From contig NZ_LR593887.1 in the NCBI RefSeq assembly GCF_901538355.1, positions 558,001 to 622,000 of the forward strand: DNA of 64,000 nt, written 5' to 3'. The stretch comes from Tuwongella immobilis (lineage in GTDB: Bacteria; Planctomycetota; Planctomycetia; Gemmatales; Gemmataceae). The position numbers and the translations under genes are program-made. Positions 27,407-35,636 of this stretch are shown in pieces; positions within the stretch are counted from its first letter, which is position 1; every line of letters begins with the position of its first letter. The notes under the pieces were generated by a model. The model did not search any database, was not told the DNA's origin, and worked only from the letters and a program-made list of their open reading frames with translations.

Positions 27407-27898
27407 GCCCGAGCATATCTCGTATGATTGTCTTGTTATTAGTTGGTGGCGAGTTACCGCAAATTCTGTCGCCAATCCATTCACACCGATTGAAAAGATT
27501 CATATTCAGCTGATTGTTTCAGATCGGTCGCCAATCGATCCGTGGGGCTGACCCAATTCTATTTTGCAAGATAATTGAACGATGATTGGCGACTGATTCC
27601 GCAACCCAAGCGATGCCGCCAGGACGTAGCCGGAAGGAAACTCGGCCAATCGGCCTGCGACTCGAGCGGCGAGTGCAACATCGTCAGAATTTGCCGCGAT
27701 CCGATCAGGATGTTCGGTCGATCAGCTCCGAATGATCCATGCTTGAAGTGTGCGCGTCGATTGCATGAGTTGTGAGCAGAACTACGGGTTCCAATTCGAG
27801 TCGAATTGGCCGAGAGAAGAAAAAGAAAATGTCGTAAATCGTTATTTGGATTGGGTTTGCGATTGAATTGCAAGTGGAATGCGAAGAATTTTGAGTTT
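27407..27898. other. spacer between sRNA copies 2 and 3, with repeated GTCGCCAAT sites
   Basis: About 490 bases without a supported gene. The 9-mer GTCGCCAAT occurs at 27468-27476 and 27527-27535, and its complement ATTGGCGAC at 27585-27593, a possible activator-binding arrangement 300-450 bases upstream of the copy 3 promoter. The ORF at 27806-28066 runs through the sRNA and is not believed. Confidence 0.5.
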
Positions 27899-27915
27899 TG
27901 GCACCGTGATTGCTC
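27899..27915 (+). promoter_or_regulatory. sigma-54 promoter of sRNA copy 3
   Basis: TGGCAC-N5-TTGCTC matches the -24/-12 consensus (TTGCW), with GG-GC spacing of 12. The predicted +1 is at 27925. Confidence 0.88.
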
Positions 27916-27924
27916 TCTGTGTAT

Positions 27925-28006
27925 GTCGGCGAGAGCCTTATCGATCACCCGAATTCGACGAACTATGGGAGAGGTAGTTCGGTTGGATTCGGGTGATCGC
28001 ATTTTT
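27925..28006 (+). ncRNA. sigma-54-driven small RNA, copy 3
   Basis: An ~82-nt RNA with TCGGCGAGAGCC at the 5' end. The terminator hairpin has outer stem GATCACCCGAAT (27943-27954) with ATTCGGGTGATC (27987-27998), and an inner stem GAACTA/TAGTTC directly closing TGGGAGAGG. The inner stem differs completely from copies 1 and 2 yet pairs perfectly, which is strong evidence for selection on RNA structure. It ends GCATTTTTG. Confidence 0.87.
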
Positions 28007-28345
28007 GCCAACTCCACATCTGCAATTGATCCAAACTCATTGATATTCAGTGGTTCCGTGAGTTGAAACGGATTCCAATCGTCGCATCGGTTCCTTGGGA
28101 GTCGCGATTTCCCCATTCATGCAGACGCATTGTCAGGTCGGATTTCGAAATCTTGTGCCACGCCGTTGAGTTGGGATTGGGGACGATTTCAGGCCGACTC
28201 GTCTGCTTGGGGCGCATCGGGTGCCACTCGGCGAAGCAAAATGCTGGGCATGAATGCATGGGATGCGGGCAGTTCTGCGAGCAGATTGGGCAGTTCGCAG
28301 CCAAATCATATGGGGATCGTTGGATGTATTCACAAGAAAAAAGAA
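28007..28345. other. spacer between sRNA copies 3 and 4
   Basis: About 340 bases without a supported gene. ORFs on both strands (28063-28413, 28047-28433) lack ribosome sites and have implausible composition. Confidence 0.45.
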
Positions 28346-28393
28346 AAAACGCCTCGCATGAAGCCCTTACGGGACAAGCATTTGAGGCGTTTT
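28346..28393 (-). terminator. strong hairpin with T-rich tail on the minus strand
   Basis: A 10-bp stem AAAACGCCTC/GAGGCGTTTT encloses a 28-base loop. Read on the minus strand the stem is followed by TTTTTTCTTTTTTC, a classic intrinsic terminator tail; on the plus strand only TTTT follows. It would end a leftward transcript starting at or beyond ~28400, but no leftward gene is evident. It may instead insulate copies 3 and 4. Confidence 0.6.
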
Positions 28394-28423
28394 GGAGAGA
28401 GATACAATCGTGATTCGTTGCCT

Positions 28424-28440
28424 TGGCACACAAGTTGCAT
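28424..28440 (+). promoter_or_regulatory. sigma-54 promoter of sRNA copy 4
   Basis: TGGCAC-N5-TTGCAT, a full -24/-12 match with GG-GC spacing of 12. The predicted +1 is at 28450. Confidence 0.88.
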
Positions 28441-28449
28441 TATGTGTTG

Positions 28450-28524
28450 TCGGCGAGAGCCTTCGGTACACTCGGTTGCATCCAGCTATGGGAGAGATGG
28501 CTGGATGCGCCGTGTGTTCATTTC
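28450..28524 (+). ncRNA. sigma-54-driven small RNA, copy 4
   Basis: An ~75-nt RNA, the most diverged copy. The 5' hairpin TCGGCGAGAGCC is kept. The main hairpin has a 9-bp upper stem GCATCCAGC (28478-28486) with GCTGGATGC (28500-28508) and a lower ACAC..CGG/CCG..GTGT stem. The loop TATGGGAGAGATG keeps the UGGGAGAG core but ends in A instead of G. The 3' tail is short (CATTTCT), so termination may be weaker than in the other copies. Confidence 0.83.
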
Positions 28525-28910
28525 TAAGTTGCAATATCCTGCCTTCCCATCCAAAAGTCAAGAACTTTTCGCGGAAAATTCTCGAATTGTTCAACTTTGA
28601 CAAATCCTAAAAATTTCGGCAATTGCTGGGAACTTATTTCTCACCTGGACCGTCACACCTGAGAACTATTCTTCCAGATCCCAACGCGTTTCAATCCTGA
28701 GATTTCGAATGCCGAAATTGGGACGATTTCTCATAGCGAAATGTCTTGAAGTCGCGTAACCTCTTTGTATCTCAATCAGGGATCCGGTTGAATGTTGCCG
28801 TGCTCGGGGACGCATCCTCGCAATGGTTTGCTGGATCGCCCCGCCTCCACGAATGTGGAATCTGAGAAGGTCTGTTCGACGTTGCGCCACACCGTCAGGA
28901 AGGATCTCAC
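28525..28910. other. non-coding stretch upstream of the kinase gene
   Basis: About 385 bases, presumably the kinase promoter and leader. The minus-strand ORF at 28666-28923 is unsupported. No further sRNA copy is present here. Confidence 0.45.
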
Positions 28911-30959
28911 TTGAGCAGCACATTCTCTTGCCCAGACGATTTGCTGTTACGCGCTTGGCGACTCGGAACGGTCCCCGTTCCAGCCCGACAAGCGCTGGAT
29001 TTGCACTTATCCAGTTGCCCGGCCTGTCGCGCGCGCCTCGGTCAATTGCTCAGCCGTTCGATTCCCACGACCGTGGTGGACGCACGCACCACACCCACGG
29101 TGGAAGTCCGTGTGCAAGTCTTGGCATCGCCTCAACTTGCGTCGCCGGTGTTTCCAGCCGAACCTGCGACCTGGGAATTGCATCCGACCGAACCGCCCAC
29201 ACAATTAGGGCGCTATCAAGTTGGAAAGTTAATTGCCACCGGTGGATTTGGGTTAATCTACCAAGCATACGATCCTCAGCTTTGCCGGATGGTCGCCGCC
29301 AAGATCCCGCGTTATGCGGGGGCGGAATTTGCTCGCAAGAAATGGCAGCAGGATTTTCTCGCCGAAGCGCAACGGCTTGCCAGCATTCACCATCCGTACA
29401 TTTGCCCCATTTACGATATCGGTCTCCAAGATGATCTGATCTATGTGATTATGCCGTTGTTCCGCGGCGCATCGCTGGCTCAAGTCCTCGAATCCGATAC
29501 CCGATTGCCGCTATCATCGATCCTTCAGATATTTATTCATTTGCTTGAGGCATTGCAAGCGGTTCATCGTCTGAATCTCATCCATCGCGATCTGAAACCA
29601 GCGAATATCGTCTTCGATGAACAACGTCGCCCATGTTTGACGGATTTCGGCTTGGCATGTCAAACGACAATCGCAACTGCCAATCCGGTCAATCCTTCCA
29701 GCGGAGTCGGTACTCCGGCGTATATGGCTCCGGAGCAGCGGAACCCCCGAATCGGCCCGGTGTCCGTCCGCACGGATTTGTACAGCTTAGCCCGGATTAT
29801 TGTCGATTTGTTAGATCATTCCGTTGGCAAATGCTCGCAAGAAGGCTATCGTTCGACACTCGTGTTGCCATCTCAGATTCCACCGGGATTGGACTGGATT
29901 CTTCAGAAAGCGCTGAATCCGGCAATCGAACAACGATTTGCAAGCGCTGAAGAATTGCTGCAAGCGGTCCAAGGTTGGATGCTCTCGTGTGGCATGGGCT
30001 ATTCGCAGCCATCCGCTGAAGCTGTGACTCGCACCTTTTCAAGCCAAGTGGAGACGGTTCCCGATCTGCGATTGCAAAATCCCTCTTCCACAGCGGTTCA
30101 CCAGCCGATCGTTACGGATCCGAAACCCAATCCTGAGAATGTGTTACAGCCATCTCGGGTGCGGATTCCTTTTTTCAAGAGTCTGGTGATTGGCTCGTTG
30201 ATGCTGACGGTGCTGGTGATCTGTGTCATGTGGTTGACCACTTCGCATGAGAAGTCGCGGTTGTCGGTTGCGGGGAAATCGGGGGCTGAGTCGGAGCTGG
30301 GGCGTAACATTCCCAAGAATTGGGAAGTTCTGCTCTTGCGCGATCACGGGGTGACCTCCCATCCATTGGAACTGGATGCGCCGGGAGCATTGCCCGCGCG
30401 GGCCGGAGATCGATTATATTGGCGATTGCAAGCGCAGACACCGCTATATTGGTATGTGGTTTGGATTGGTCGGCAGCAGAGTGTTGTGCCGTTGTTCCCG
30501 TGGCGGGACCAGAAATGGGACGCAACCGTTGAAATACCAAGCATTTATGGTCCAAGTTCGCTCGAGGCCCATCAGGGGTGGCCGTTGCCGACGCATTTGG
30601 GGTCGCATGGCACGCTGGTGGTCTGGGGACAGAAGACCCCGCGGCTGAATGGTCGGACTGTGCCGCTCGAACTGCACAAGATCCAAGAATTGCAACAATT
30701 GATCGATGAAGAGTATCTGACGAATCAACAAGGATTCCGATTTGAGTTTTGCCGCAATGCTCGGACGCAGCAATTGATTCGATTGGACCAGATTCTTGCG
30801 CCGGTACATCCGACGCCCGCTCGTCCCGCATCGGAATCCGCGTGGCATCGATCGCTACTCGAACAGATTGGGCCGTCGGCGGAATGGTTGGGGGCGATTA
30901 CCCTGCCGATTGCGAACGCGCCTCGCCTGCCGAATCCCCCATTGCGCGAATCGCGTTGA
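28911..30959 (+). CDS. membrane Ser/Thr protein kinase with zinc-finger-like N-terminus
   Basis: A 682-residue Hanks-type kinase. It starts at a TTG (MSSTFSCPDDLLL) with AGGAAGGA just upstream. Residues 32-39 form H-x3-C-x2-C, as in the anti-sigma zf-HC2 fold. The kinase domain spans about 100-355: Gly loop TGGFGLIYQAYD, Lys131 in AAKIPR, HRDLKPAN, DFGLAC and APEQR. A membrane helix (SLVIGSLMLTVLVICVMWL) lies near 424, followed by an extracytoplasmic beta-rich domain of ~230 residues containing RAGDRLYWRLQAQTPLYWYV. It likely senses an external signal. Its last 62 bases overlap the convergent peroxiredoxin-like gene. Confidence 0.9.
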   Translation: MSSTFSCPDDLLLRAWRLGTVPVPARQALDLHLSSCPACRARLGQLLSRSIPTTVVDARTTPTVEVRVQVLASPQLASPVFPAEPATWELHPTEPPTQLGRYQVGKLIATGGFGLIYQAYDPQLCRMVAAKIPRYAGAEFARKKWQQDFLAEAQRLASIHHPYICPIYDIGLQDDLIYVIMPLFRGASLAQVLESDTRLPLSSILQIFIHLLEALQAVHRLNLIHRDLKPANIVFDEQRRPCLTDFGLACQTTIATANPVNPSSGVGTPAYMAPEQRNPRIGPVSVRTDLYSLARIIVDLLDHSVGKCSQEGYRSTLVLPSQIPPGLDWILQKALNPAIEQRFASAEELLQAVQGWMLSCGMGYSQPSAEAVTRTFSSQVETVPDLRLQNPSSTAVHQPIVTDPKPNPENVLQPSRVRIPFFKSLVIGSLMLTVLVICVMWLTTSHEKSRLSVAGKSGAESELGRNIPKNWEVLLLRDHGVTSHPLELDAPGALPARAGDRLYWRLQAQTPLYWYVVWIGRQQSVVPLFPWRDQKWDATVEIPSIYGPSSLEAHQGWPLPTHLGSHGTLVVWGQKTPRLNGRTVPLELHKIQELQQLIDEEYLTNQQGFRFEFCRNARTQQLIRLDQILAPVHPTPARPASESAWHRSLLEQIGPSAEWLGAITLPIANAPRLPNPPLRESR

Positions 30960-31512
30960 GCAGCGTTTCGATGCTGGGCCGCTCCGTCGGATCGGGCGAT
31001 GAGGCCGACCAGCGGAGGATGCGGTTTTGATCGATCAGAAAATCGCCGCCGAGTTGCAGTAAATCCTCGCCTTCAAATGGTTTCTTGACCTTCCAGCCGC
31101 TCCACATCAAACGAAGATACCGCCATAACACACTTGGGAGGAAAAATTTTCCCCAGTTCGTGCGTTGTAACCCCATGGCAGAATAGGCTTTGCGCTCCGG
31201 ATCGCCGAAGACGGGCACGGGCCACGATCGCATGCCAAGGTAAGCTTGGAGATTTTTGGCCCCGCTCATGCAGACCACCACAATGCCCGTGTTGGTTTGC
31301 TCGAACTCGGCCAGTGCATCGCACACCTCGACCAGGTGTGCTTGACAGGGCATTCAGGCCAGATGACGCAGGAAGATTAATAGCGTTGCCGTGCGATTCT
31401 CCACACATTGGGACAATCGCCGCAGGCTGCCATCTGGCTGCATCAGGGCGAAATCGGGGATCAAATCGCCGGGTTGCGGGGGGCGGGGCACGATGGTATC
31501 CTCAAGCGGCAT
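30898..31512 (-). CDS. peroxiredoxin-like protein, probable selenoprotein (in-frame UGA at 31356-31354)
   Basis: Read through one in-frame TGA, this gives 204 residues of AhpC/TSA-like thioredoxin fold: PGDLIPDFALMQPDGSLRRL, then TLLIFLRHLA-(UGA)-MPCQAHLVEV, then VVVCMSGAKNLQAYLG, VPVFGDPERKAYSAMGL and LGGDFLIDQNRILRWSAS. The UGA falls at the peroxidatic position (residue 53) of what is usually a CxxC motif in this family, giving U-x-x-C with Cys56. The downstream part alone (from 31353) would lack the first beta strands and the active site. A bSECIS-like hairpin follows the UGA. The ATG at 31512 lacks a strong ribosome site. A recent nonsense mutation is the alternative. Confidence 0.72.
31321..31341 (-). 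promoter_or_regulatory. bSECIS-like hairpin downstream of the UGA codon
   Basis: On the mRNA strand, a perfect 8-bp stem GCACACCU/AGGUGUGC encloses the 5-base loop GGUCG. It starts 12 bases after the UGA, so the loop begins about 21 bases downstream. Bacterial SECIS elements place a loop G within roughly 16-37 bases of the UGA, and the Escherichia coli fdhF loop also contains GGUC. Confidence 0.65.
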
Positions 31513-31590
31513 CAGAGTTTGTTGATTTTATCCCCGCCAGAATTGGCTTGCCACGATTTTTCCCCTTCTTTTTCTTGCGGAGACTCGGTC

Positions 31591-32892
31591 ATGCGCGGCA
31601 TTGTGCCAATTGTTCTTGGAATGAGTCTCCTTGTCGGAATAAACCCCGTGCATGCGTTGGAGCCGGACGAAATCCTGGTTCTCAGCAATCGGAATGTCCC
31701 GGCCAGTCAACAACTTGCGATGCATTATCTTCAGGCCCGCAACGTGCCAGCGGCCAATCATTTGCCGTTGGATGTGCCGACGGTTGAGGATGTATCGTTG
31801 GCACAGTATCAGAGCAATCTGGTAGCGCCGATTCGGGCCAAGCTCAAGGACTTACCCAAAATTCGTTGTCTGCTGCTGATGTACGGGCTGCCGTTGCGGG
31901 TGGGGGCGACGCCGATTGATGCTGCGACTCAGACGCAAGTGGCGATGCTGCAACGGGATCTGGATCAAGTCCGCAACCAGCTCGAAGCGGCGAAGAAGGC
32001 CAATGAGATGGCGACGGTCGCGGATCTTCAGAAGAAAGAACAACAGTATCGGCAGCAGATTGGTCAGCTTTCGATGCGGGAATCGGTGGCATCGGTCGAT
32101 TCGGAACTGATGCTCGTGCATTGGGATCAATATCCTCGCAATCGTTGGGTCATCAATCCGTTGTACTGGCAATTGCCGGTATCGGAGCAGACGAAGGCGA
32201 AGCCGATTTTGATGACGTGTCGGTTGGATGGTCCTACGGTTGAGATTGTCCGACGGTGTATCGATCAGGCGATTGCGGTGGAGCGGACGGGGCTTGCCGG
32301 CAAGGTCTATGTCGATGCTCGGGGGATTCGCTATGACGCAAAGTCTGATACCGGAGGCGGTTATGGCGGATATGATGAATCGATGCGGGAAATGGCGGCG
32401 CTGCTGAAATCGACTGGAAAATTAGATGTGATCTTGAATGACAAGCCCGAATTGTTCACGCCGGAATCGTGTCCTGAATGTGCGCTGTACTGCGGCTGGT
32501 ATTCGCACGCGCAATTTATTGACAGCAATCGATTTGTTCCGGGGGCAATTGCCTGGCATCTGGCCAGCTCGGAAGCGGTTTCCCTGAAACGAGTTGGGGC
32601 AAAGTATTGGTGCAAAAATCTGCTGGAAAAGGGAGCGATTGCCACGCTCGGGCCAGTCGCGGAGCCGTACACGATTGGTTTCCCCAAGCCGGCGGAGTTT
32701 TTTGGGATGTTGGCCACCGGAAAGGTTTGCCTGGTCGAAGCTTACGCACGCACGACGTTGTTGACCAGTTGGATGGGTGTGCTGGTGGGCGATCCGTTGT
32801 ATCGGCCGTTTGCGAAAAATCCGATCGTCGAAGAGTCAGCGGTGAAAGCGAGTCCAGTTGGTGGCCAACCACTGACACCGCGGCGACGCTAA
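31591..32892 (+). CDS. exported TIGR03790 family protein
   Basis: A 433-residue protein with signal peptide (MRGIVPIVLGMSLLVG, cleavage near VHA) and the TIGR03790 pattern: DEILVLSNRNVPASQQLAMHYLQARNVP, RCLLLMYGLPLRV, a coiled-coil insert (about 115-160, LQRDLDQVRNQLEAAKKANE), then DGPTVEIVRRCIDQAI, GKVYVDARGI, SCPECALYCGWYS and a C-terminal GDPLYRPF. The family is common in planctomycetes and of unknown function. GGAG lies nine bases before the ATG. The longer ORF upstream overlaps the divergent selenoprotein-like gene and is not used. Confidence 0.85.
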   Translation: MRGIVPIVLGMSLLVGINPVHALEPDEILVLSNRNVPASQQLAMHYLQARNVPAANHLPLDVPTVEDVSLAQYQSNLVAPIRAKLKDLPKIRCLLLMYGLPLRVGATPIDAATQTQVAMLQRDLDQVRNQLEAAKKANEMATVADLQKKEQQYRQQIGQLSMRESVASVDSELMLVHWDQYPRNRWVINPLYWQLPVSEQTKAKPILMTCRLDGPTVEIVRRCIDQAIAVERTGLAGKVYVDARGIRYDAKSDTGGGYGGYDESMREMAALLKSTGKLDVILNDKPELFTPESCPECALYCGWYSHAQFIDSNRFVPGAIAWHLASSEAVSLKRVGAKYWCKNLLEKGAIATLGPVAEPYTIGFPKPAEFFGMLATGKVCLVEAYARTTLLTSWMGVLVGDPLYRPFAKNPIVEESAVKASPVGGQPLTPRRR

Positions 32893-32898
32893 GTCATT

Positions 32899-33510
32899 TC
32901 ATGAATTGACTTTCGGGCGGCTGAGCAAGACGGTGGCCTTCCACAAATATTGCAAGCCGCTAAAGAGTGTCATGCCAATGGTGGCCCACACCAATGGAAT
33001 GTACAGCCATTGATGGAGCGTGCCGCCGATCTCGGACCAGCCCCATTCCAGGCGGAAGGTTTGCACGCTGAGAAAGACGATCAGCATGACGCATTGCAGA
33101 ATCATCTTCCATTTGCCGTAACGGTCGGCCCCGAAAGCGATTCCGGCTTGTTCGACGATGCCGCGGATGCCGGTGATGAGCAGTTCTCGGCCCACCACCA
33201 CCGCCACCATCCAGGGGGCGATTTGGGCATCGGGGATGGGGATGAGGTAGATGAACGCGCCGCAGATCAGCACCTTATCGATGAGCGGATCCATGTTGCG
33301 GCCAAAGCTACTGACGAGATTGGCACGCCGCGCCCAAACTCCGTCCAGCCAATCGGATAGGGCGGCGATTCCGAAGACAATCAGCCCGGCAAACCACCAT
33401 TCGTAGGCAATGCAAACGAACAGAACAATGGCCCAAAATAGCCGGCTGAGCGTCAGGATATTTGGGCCAGTCCAGATTCCCGGATCGGGGTTTGTCGCGG
33501 GGATGTTCAT
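32899..33510 (-). CDS. pgsA: CDP-diacylglycerol-glycerol-3-phosphate 3-phosphatidyltransferase
   Basis: A 203-residue integral membrane enzyme that makes phosphatidylglycerophosphate, precursor of phosphatidylglycerol and cardiolipin. The CDP-alcohol phosphotransferase motif D-G-x2-A-R-x8-G-x3-D-x3-D is complete (LSDWLDGVWARR, then FGRNMDPLIDK). Five to six membrane segments are visible. It begins six bases after rimO on the same strand, so the two are probably cotranscribed, an arrangement seen in other bacteria. Confidence 0.93.
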   Translation of the reverse strand: MNIPATNPDPGIWTGPNILTLSRLFWAIVLFVCIAYEWWFAGLIVFGIAALSDWLDGVWARRANLVSSFGRNMDPLIDKVLICGAFIYLIPIPDAQIAPWMVAVVVGRELLITGIRGIVEQAGIAFGADRYGKWKMILQCVMLIVFLSVQTFRLEWGWSEIGGTLHQWLYIPLVWATIGMTLFSGLQYLWKATVLLSRPKVNS

Positions 33511-33516
33511 GCGATG

Positions 33517-34866
33517 TTACCAGGGCTGTCCGATGGATCGTCCGGCCAAGTCGTAGCCGTCGGCGGCGGTGACTTTGAGCTTCACGAAGTCGCCGGGGGA
33601 TAGTTTCTTGCCTTTGACGCGGACCAGACCGTCGATGTCGGGGGCATCGGCGATGCTGCGGGCCAGCCAATGGTTGGGCACTTCGGGATCGGGGCCATCG
33701 ATGATGACCGGGATTTCGCGGCCGACTTGCTTTTCGCTCCAGGCGAAGGCGACTTCTTGCTGAACGGCCATGAGTCGTTCGCGGCGGGCCTGTTTTTCGT
33801 CTTCGGGCAGGTGGCCATCGAGTTTGATGGCGGGGGTGCCTTCCTCGCGGGAGTAGGTGAAGACGCCGGCACGCTCGAAGGCGGATGCTTTGAGGAACTC
33901 GGCGAGTTCTTCGACATCGGCCTCGGTTTCGCCGGGGAAGCCGACGATAAACGTCGTGCGCATCGCCAGTTCCGGCACTTTGTCGCGCAATCGGCCCAAC
34001 AGATCGACGGTGGACGCTTTGGTGACGCGGCGTTGCATGCGCTTGAGCATGCGATCGTTGATATGCTGAAGCGGCATATCCAAGTATGGGATGATTTTCT
34101 GGGAGCCGGCCCAGGTATCGAGCAATTCGTCACTAATATGCTCAGGATAGGCATATAGCAGGCGAATCCATTCGATATTCGGCACTTGATCGAGTTGGCG
34201 GAGTAGTTCGGGGAGCCGCACTTCGCCGTAAAGATCTTTCCCGTAATAGGTTGTGTCTTGGGCGACGATGATGAGTTCGCGCACGCCATCGGCGGCCAGT
34301 TCGTTGGCTTCGCGGATGACTTCTTCCATGGGCTTGGTGACGTGTTTGCCGCGCATCTTGGGGATGGCGCAAAATGTGCAGAGTCGGTCGCACCCTTCGC
34401 TGATCTTCAGATAGGCGTAGTGGCGGGGGGTGACTCGCAGTCGGGCAGTGTCTTCCAGTGCGCGAATCGGGGCGGGGCGGAAGAGGCTGCGTTGTTCGCG
34501 TTGTTGGGCGACGGCGCGGTCCACCACCTCGGCAATGTCTTCGCGGCCGAAGACGCCGACGATTTGATCGACTTCGGGGACTTGCTGCAGGAGCATGTCT
34601 TTTTCGCGTTCGGCCAAGCAGCCAGCGACGACGACCGAGCCGATTCGGCCCTGTTTTTTCAGGTCGAGCATTTCGCGGATGACCGACAACGATTCTTGCC
34701 GGGCGGGTTCAATGAAACCGCATGTGTTGATGACGACGACATCTGCGCCATCCGCGTTGGATTGGGGGGCGTATCCGCCTTGGGCGAGTTTTCCGAGCAT
34801 GCGTTCGGAGTCGACCAAATTCTTGGGACAACCCAGCGAGACAAACGCGAAGGTCTTTTCTGCCAT
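33517..34866 (-). CDS. rimO: ribosomal protein S12 methylthiotransferase
   Basis: A 449-residue radical-SAM enzyme that methylthiolates the conserved Asp of ribosomal protein S12. The UPF0004 domain is N-terminal (FVSLGCPKNLVDSERMLG), the radical SAM Cys motif is CDRLCTFC, and a C-terminal TRAM domain ends near GYDLAGRSIGQPW. The ATG at 34866 (MAEKTFAFVSLG) matches the family start; the 26 codons before it do not. The IPKMRGKH segment after the Cys motif is typical of RimO rather than MiaB. Confidence 0.94.
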   Translation of the reverse strand: MAEKTFAFVSLGCPKNLVDSERMLGKLAQGGYAPQSNADGADVVVINTCGFIEPARQESLSVIREMLDLKKQGRIGSVVVAGCLAEREKDMLLQQVPEVDQIVGVFGREDIAEVVDRAVAQQREQRSLFRPAPIRALEDTARLRVTPRHYAYLKISEGCDRLCTFCAIPKMRGKHVTKPMEEVIREANELAADGVRELIIVAQDTTYYGKDLYGEVRLPELLRQLDQVPNIEWIRLLYAYPEHISDELLDTWAGSQKIIPYLDMPLQHINDRMLKRMQRRVTKASTVDLLGRLRDKVPELAMRTTFIVGFPGETEADVEELAEFLKASAFERAGVFTYSREEGTPAIKLDGHLPEDEKQARRERLMAVQQEVAFAWSEKQVGREIPVIIDGPDPEVPNHWLARSIADAPDIDGLVRVKGKKLSPGDFVKLKVTAADGYDLAGRSIGQPW

Positions 34867-35045
34867 GAAGCCATACCACCGGGGAAGATCGTGCAGAGGC
34901 AAGCAATTCGTTTTAGTATAGAGAACGTCCCGTCCATCAGCCAAGAGACGCTCTCCAGTTGGGGGAGCGGAGTCGGGAAAAAATCATGAAAATTTCCGCG
35001 CAACGACTCAGCGCCGGTCCGCATCTCCCAAAGTAGGCAGGAGGA

Positions 35046-35636
35046 ATGACCGTGACAGACGCCCATGCACAACCCGAACATTATGCCGATTATCTGCGGA
35101 TGTTGGCGCGATCGCAGATTACCTCGCGGTTGCAGGCCAAGCTCGATGCCTCGGATATCGTGCAGCAAACCCTTCTGCAGGCGCATCGCAATCAGCATCA
35201 ATATCGCGGCCAAACCGAGGCGGAATGGGTGGGCTGGCTGCGGGTGATTCTGGCCAATGTGCTGGCCACGGAATTGCGAAAATTCCATACGCAGGCTCGC
35301 GATCCGGCCCGGGAAATGTCCATCGAAGCCTCGCTGGATCATTCGGCCTCGCGGTTTGACAATCTGCTGGCGGCAGATCAGACCTCGCCCAGCGAACGGG
35401 CGGGCCGCAGCGAACAGCGGTTGCAACTGGCGCGAGCGTTGGCGCAATTGCCCAACGATCAGCGAGAAGTGATCGAACGGCACCATCTGATGGGGTGGAC
35501 GATTGCCGAGGTCGCGGAGCAGATGCAAAAGAGCAAACCGGCGGTGGTCGGGCTGCTATTCCGCGGGCTGAAACGATTGCGGGAATGCCTCTCGGATCAA
35601 GAAGGGAGCACCCATGCCACGAAATCCTCGGGATGA
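35046..35636 (+). CDS. ECF-like RNA polymerase sigma factor (planctomycete type)
   Basis: A 196-residue sigma factor. Region 2 has DASDIVQQTLLQAHRNQHQYRG and EAEWVGWLRVILANVLATEL; region 4 has LPNDQREVIERHHLMGWTIAEVAEQM and a helix-turn-helix ending KPAVVGLLFRGLKRLRE. It matches the planctomycete sigma group TIGR02984. The gene overlaps the downstream kinase by 23 bases, and kinase-linked ECF factors are thought to be controlled by phosphorylation rather than an anti-sigma factor. It diverges from rimO. Confidence 0.9.
   Translation: MTVTDAHAQPEHYADYLRMLARSQITSRLQAKLDASDIVQQTLLQAHRNQHQYRGQTEAEWVGWLRVILANVLATELRKFHTQARDPAREMSIEASLDHSASRFDNLLAADQTSPSERAGRSEQRLQLARALAQLPNDQREVIERHHLMGWTIAEVAEQMQKSKPAVVGLLFRGLKRLRECLSDQEGSTHATKSSG

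Noticed and set aside
26905-28524. CRISPR-like or riboswitch interpretation of the four repeated units.
   Set aside because: Units are 420-600 bases apart with diverged stems and unrelated spacers, so not CRISPR. Each ends in a terminator with no gene following, so not cis-acting riboswitches.
26905-28524. CsrA/RsmA-binding sRNA (CsrB-like) reading of the GGGA loop.
   Set aside because: The loop has UGGGA rather than the ANGGA consensus and there is only one such site per RNA; CsrB-type RNAs carry many. Kept only as a remote possibility.
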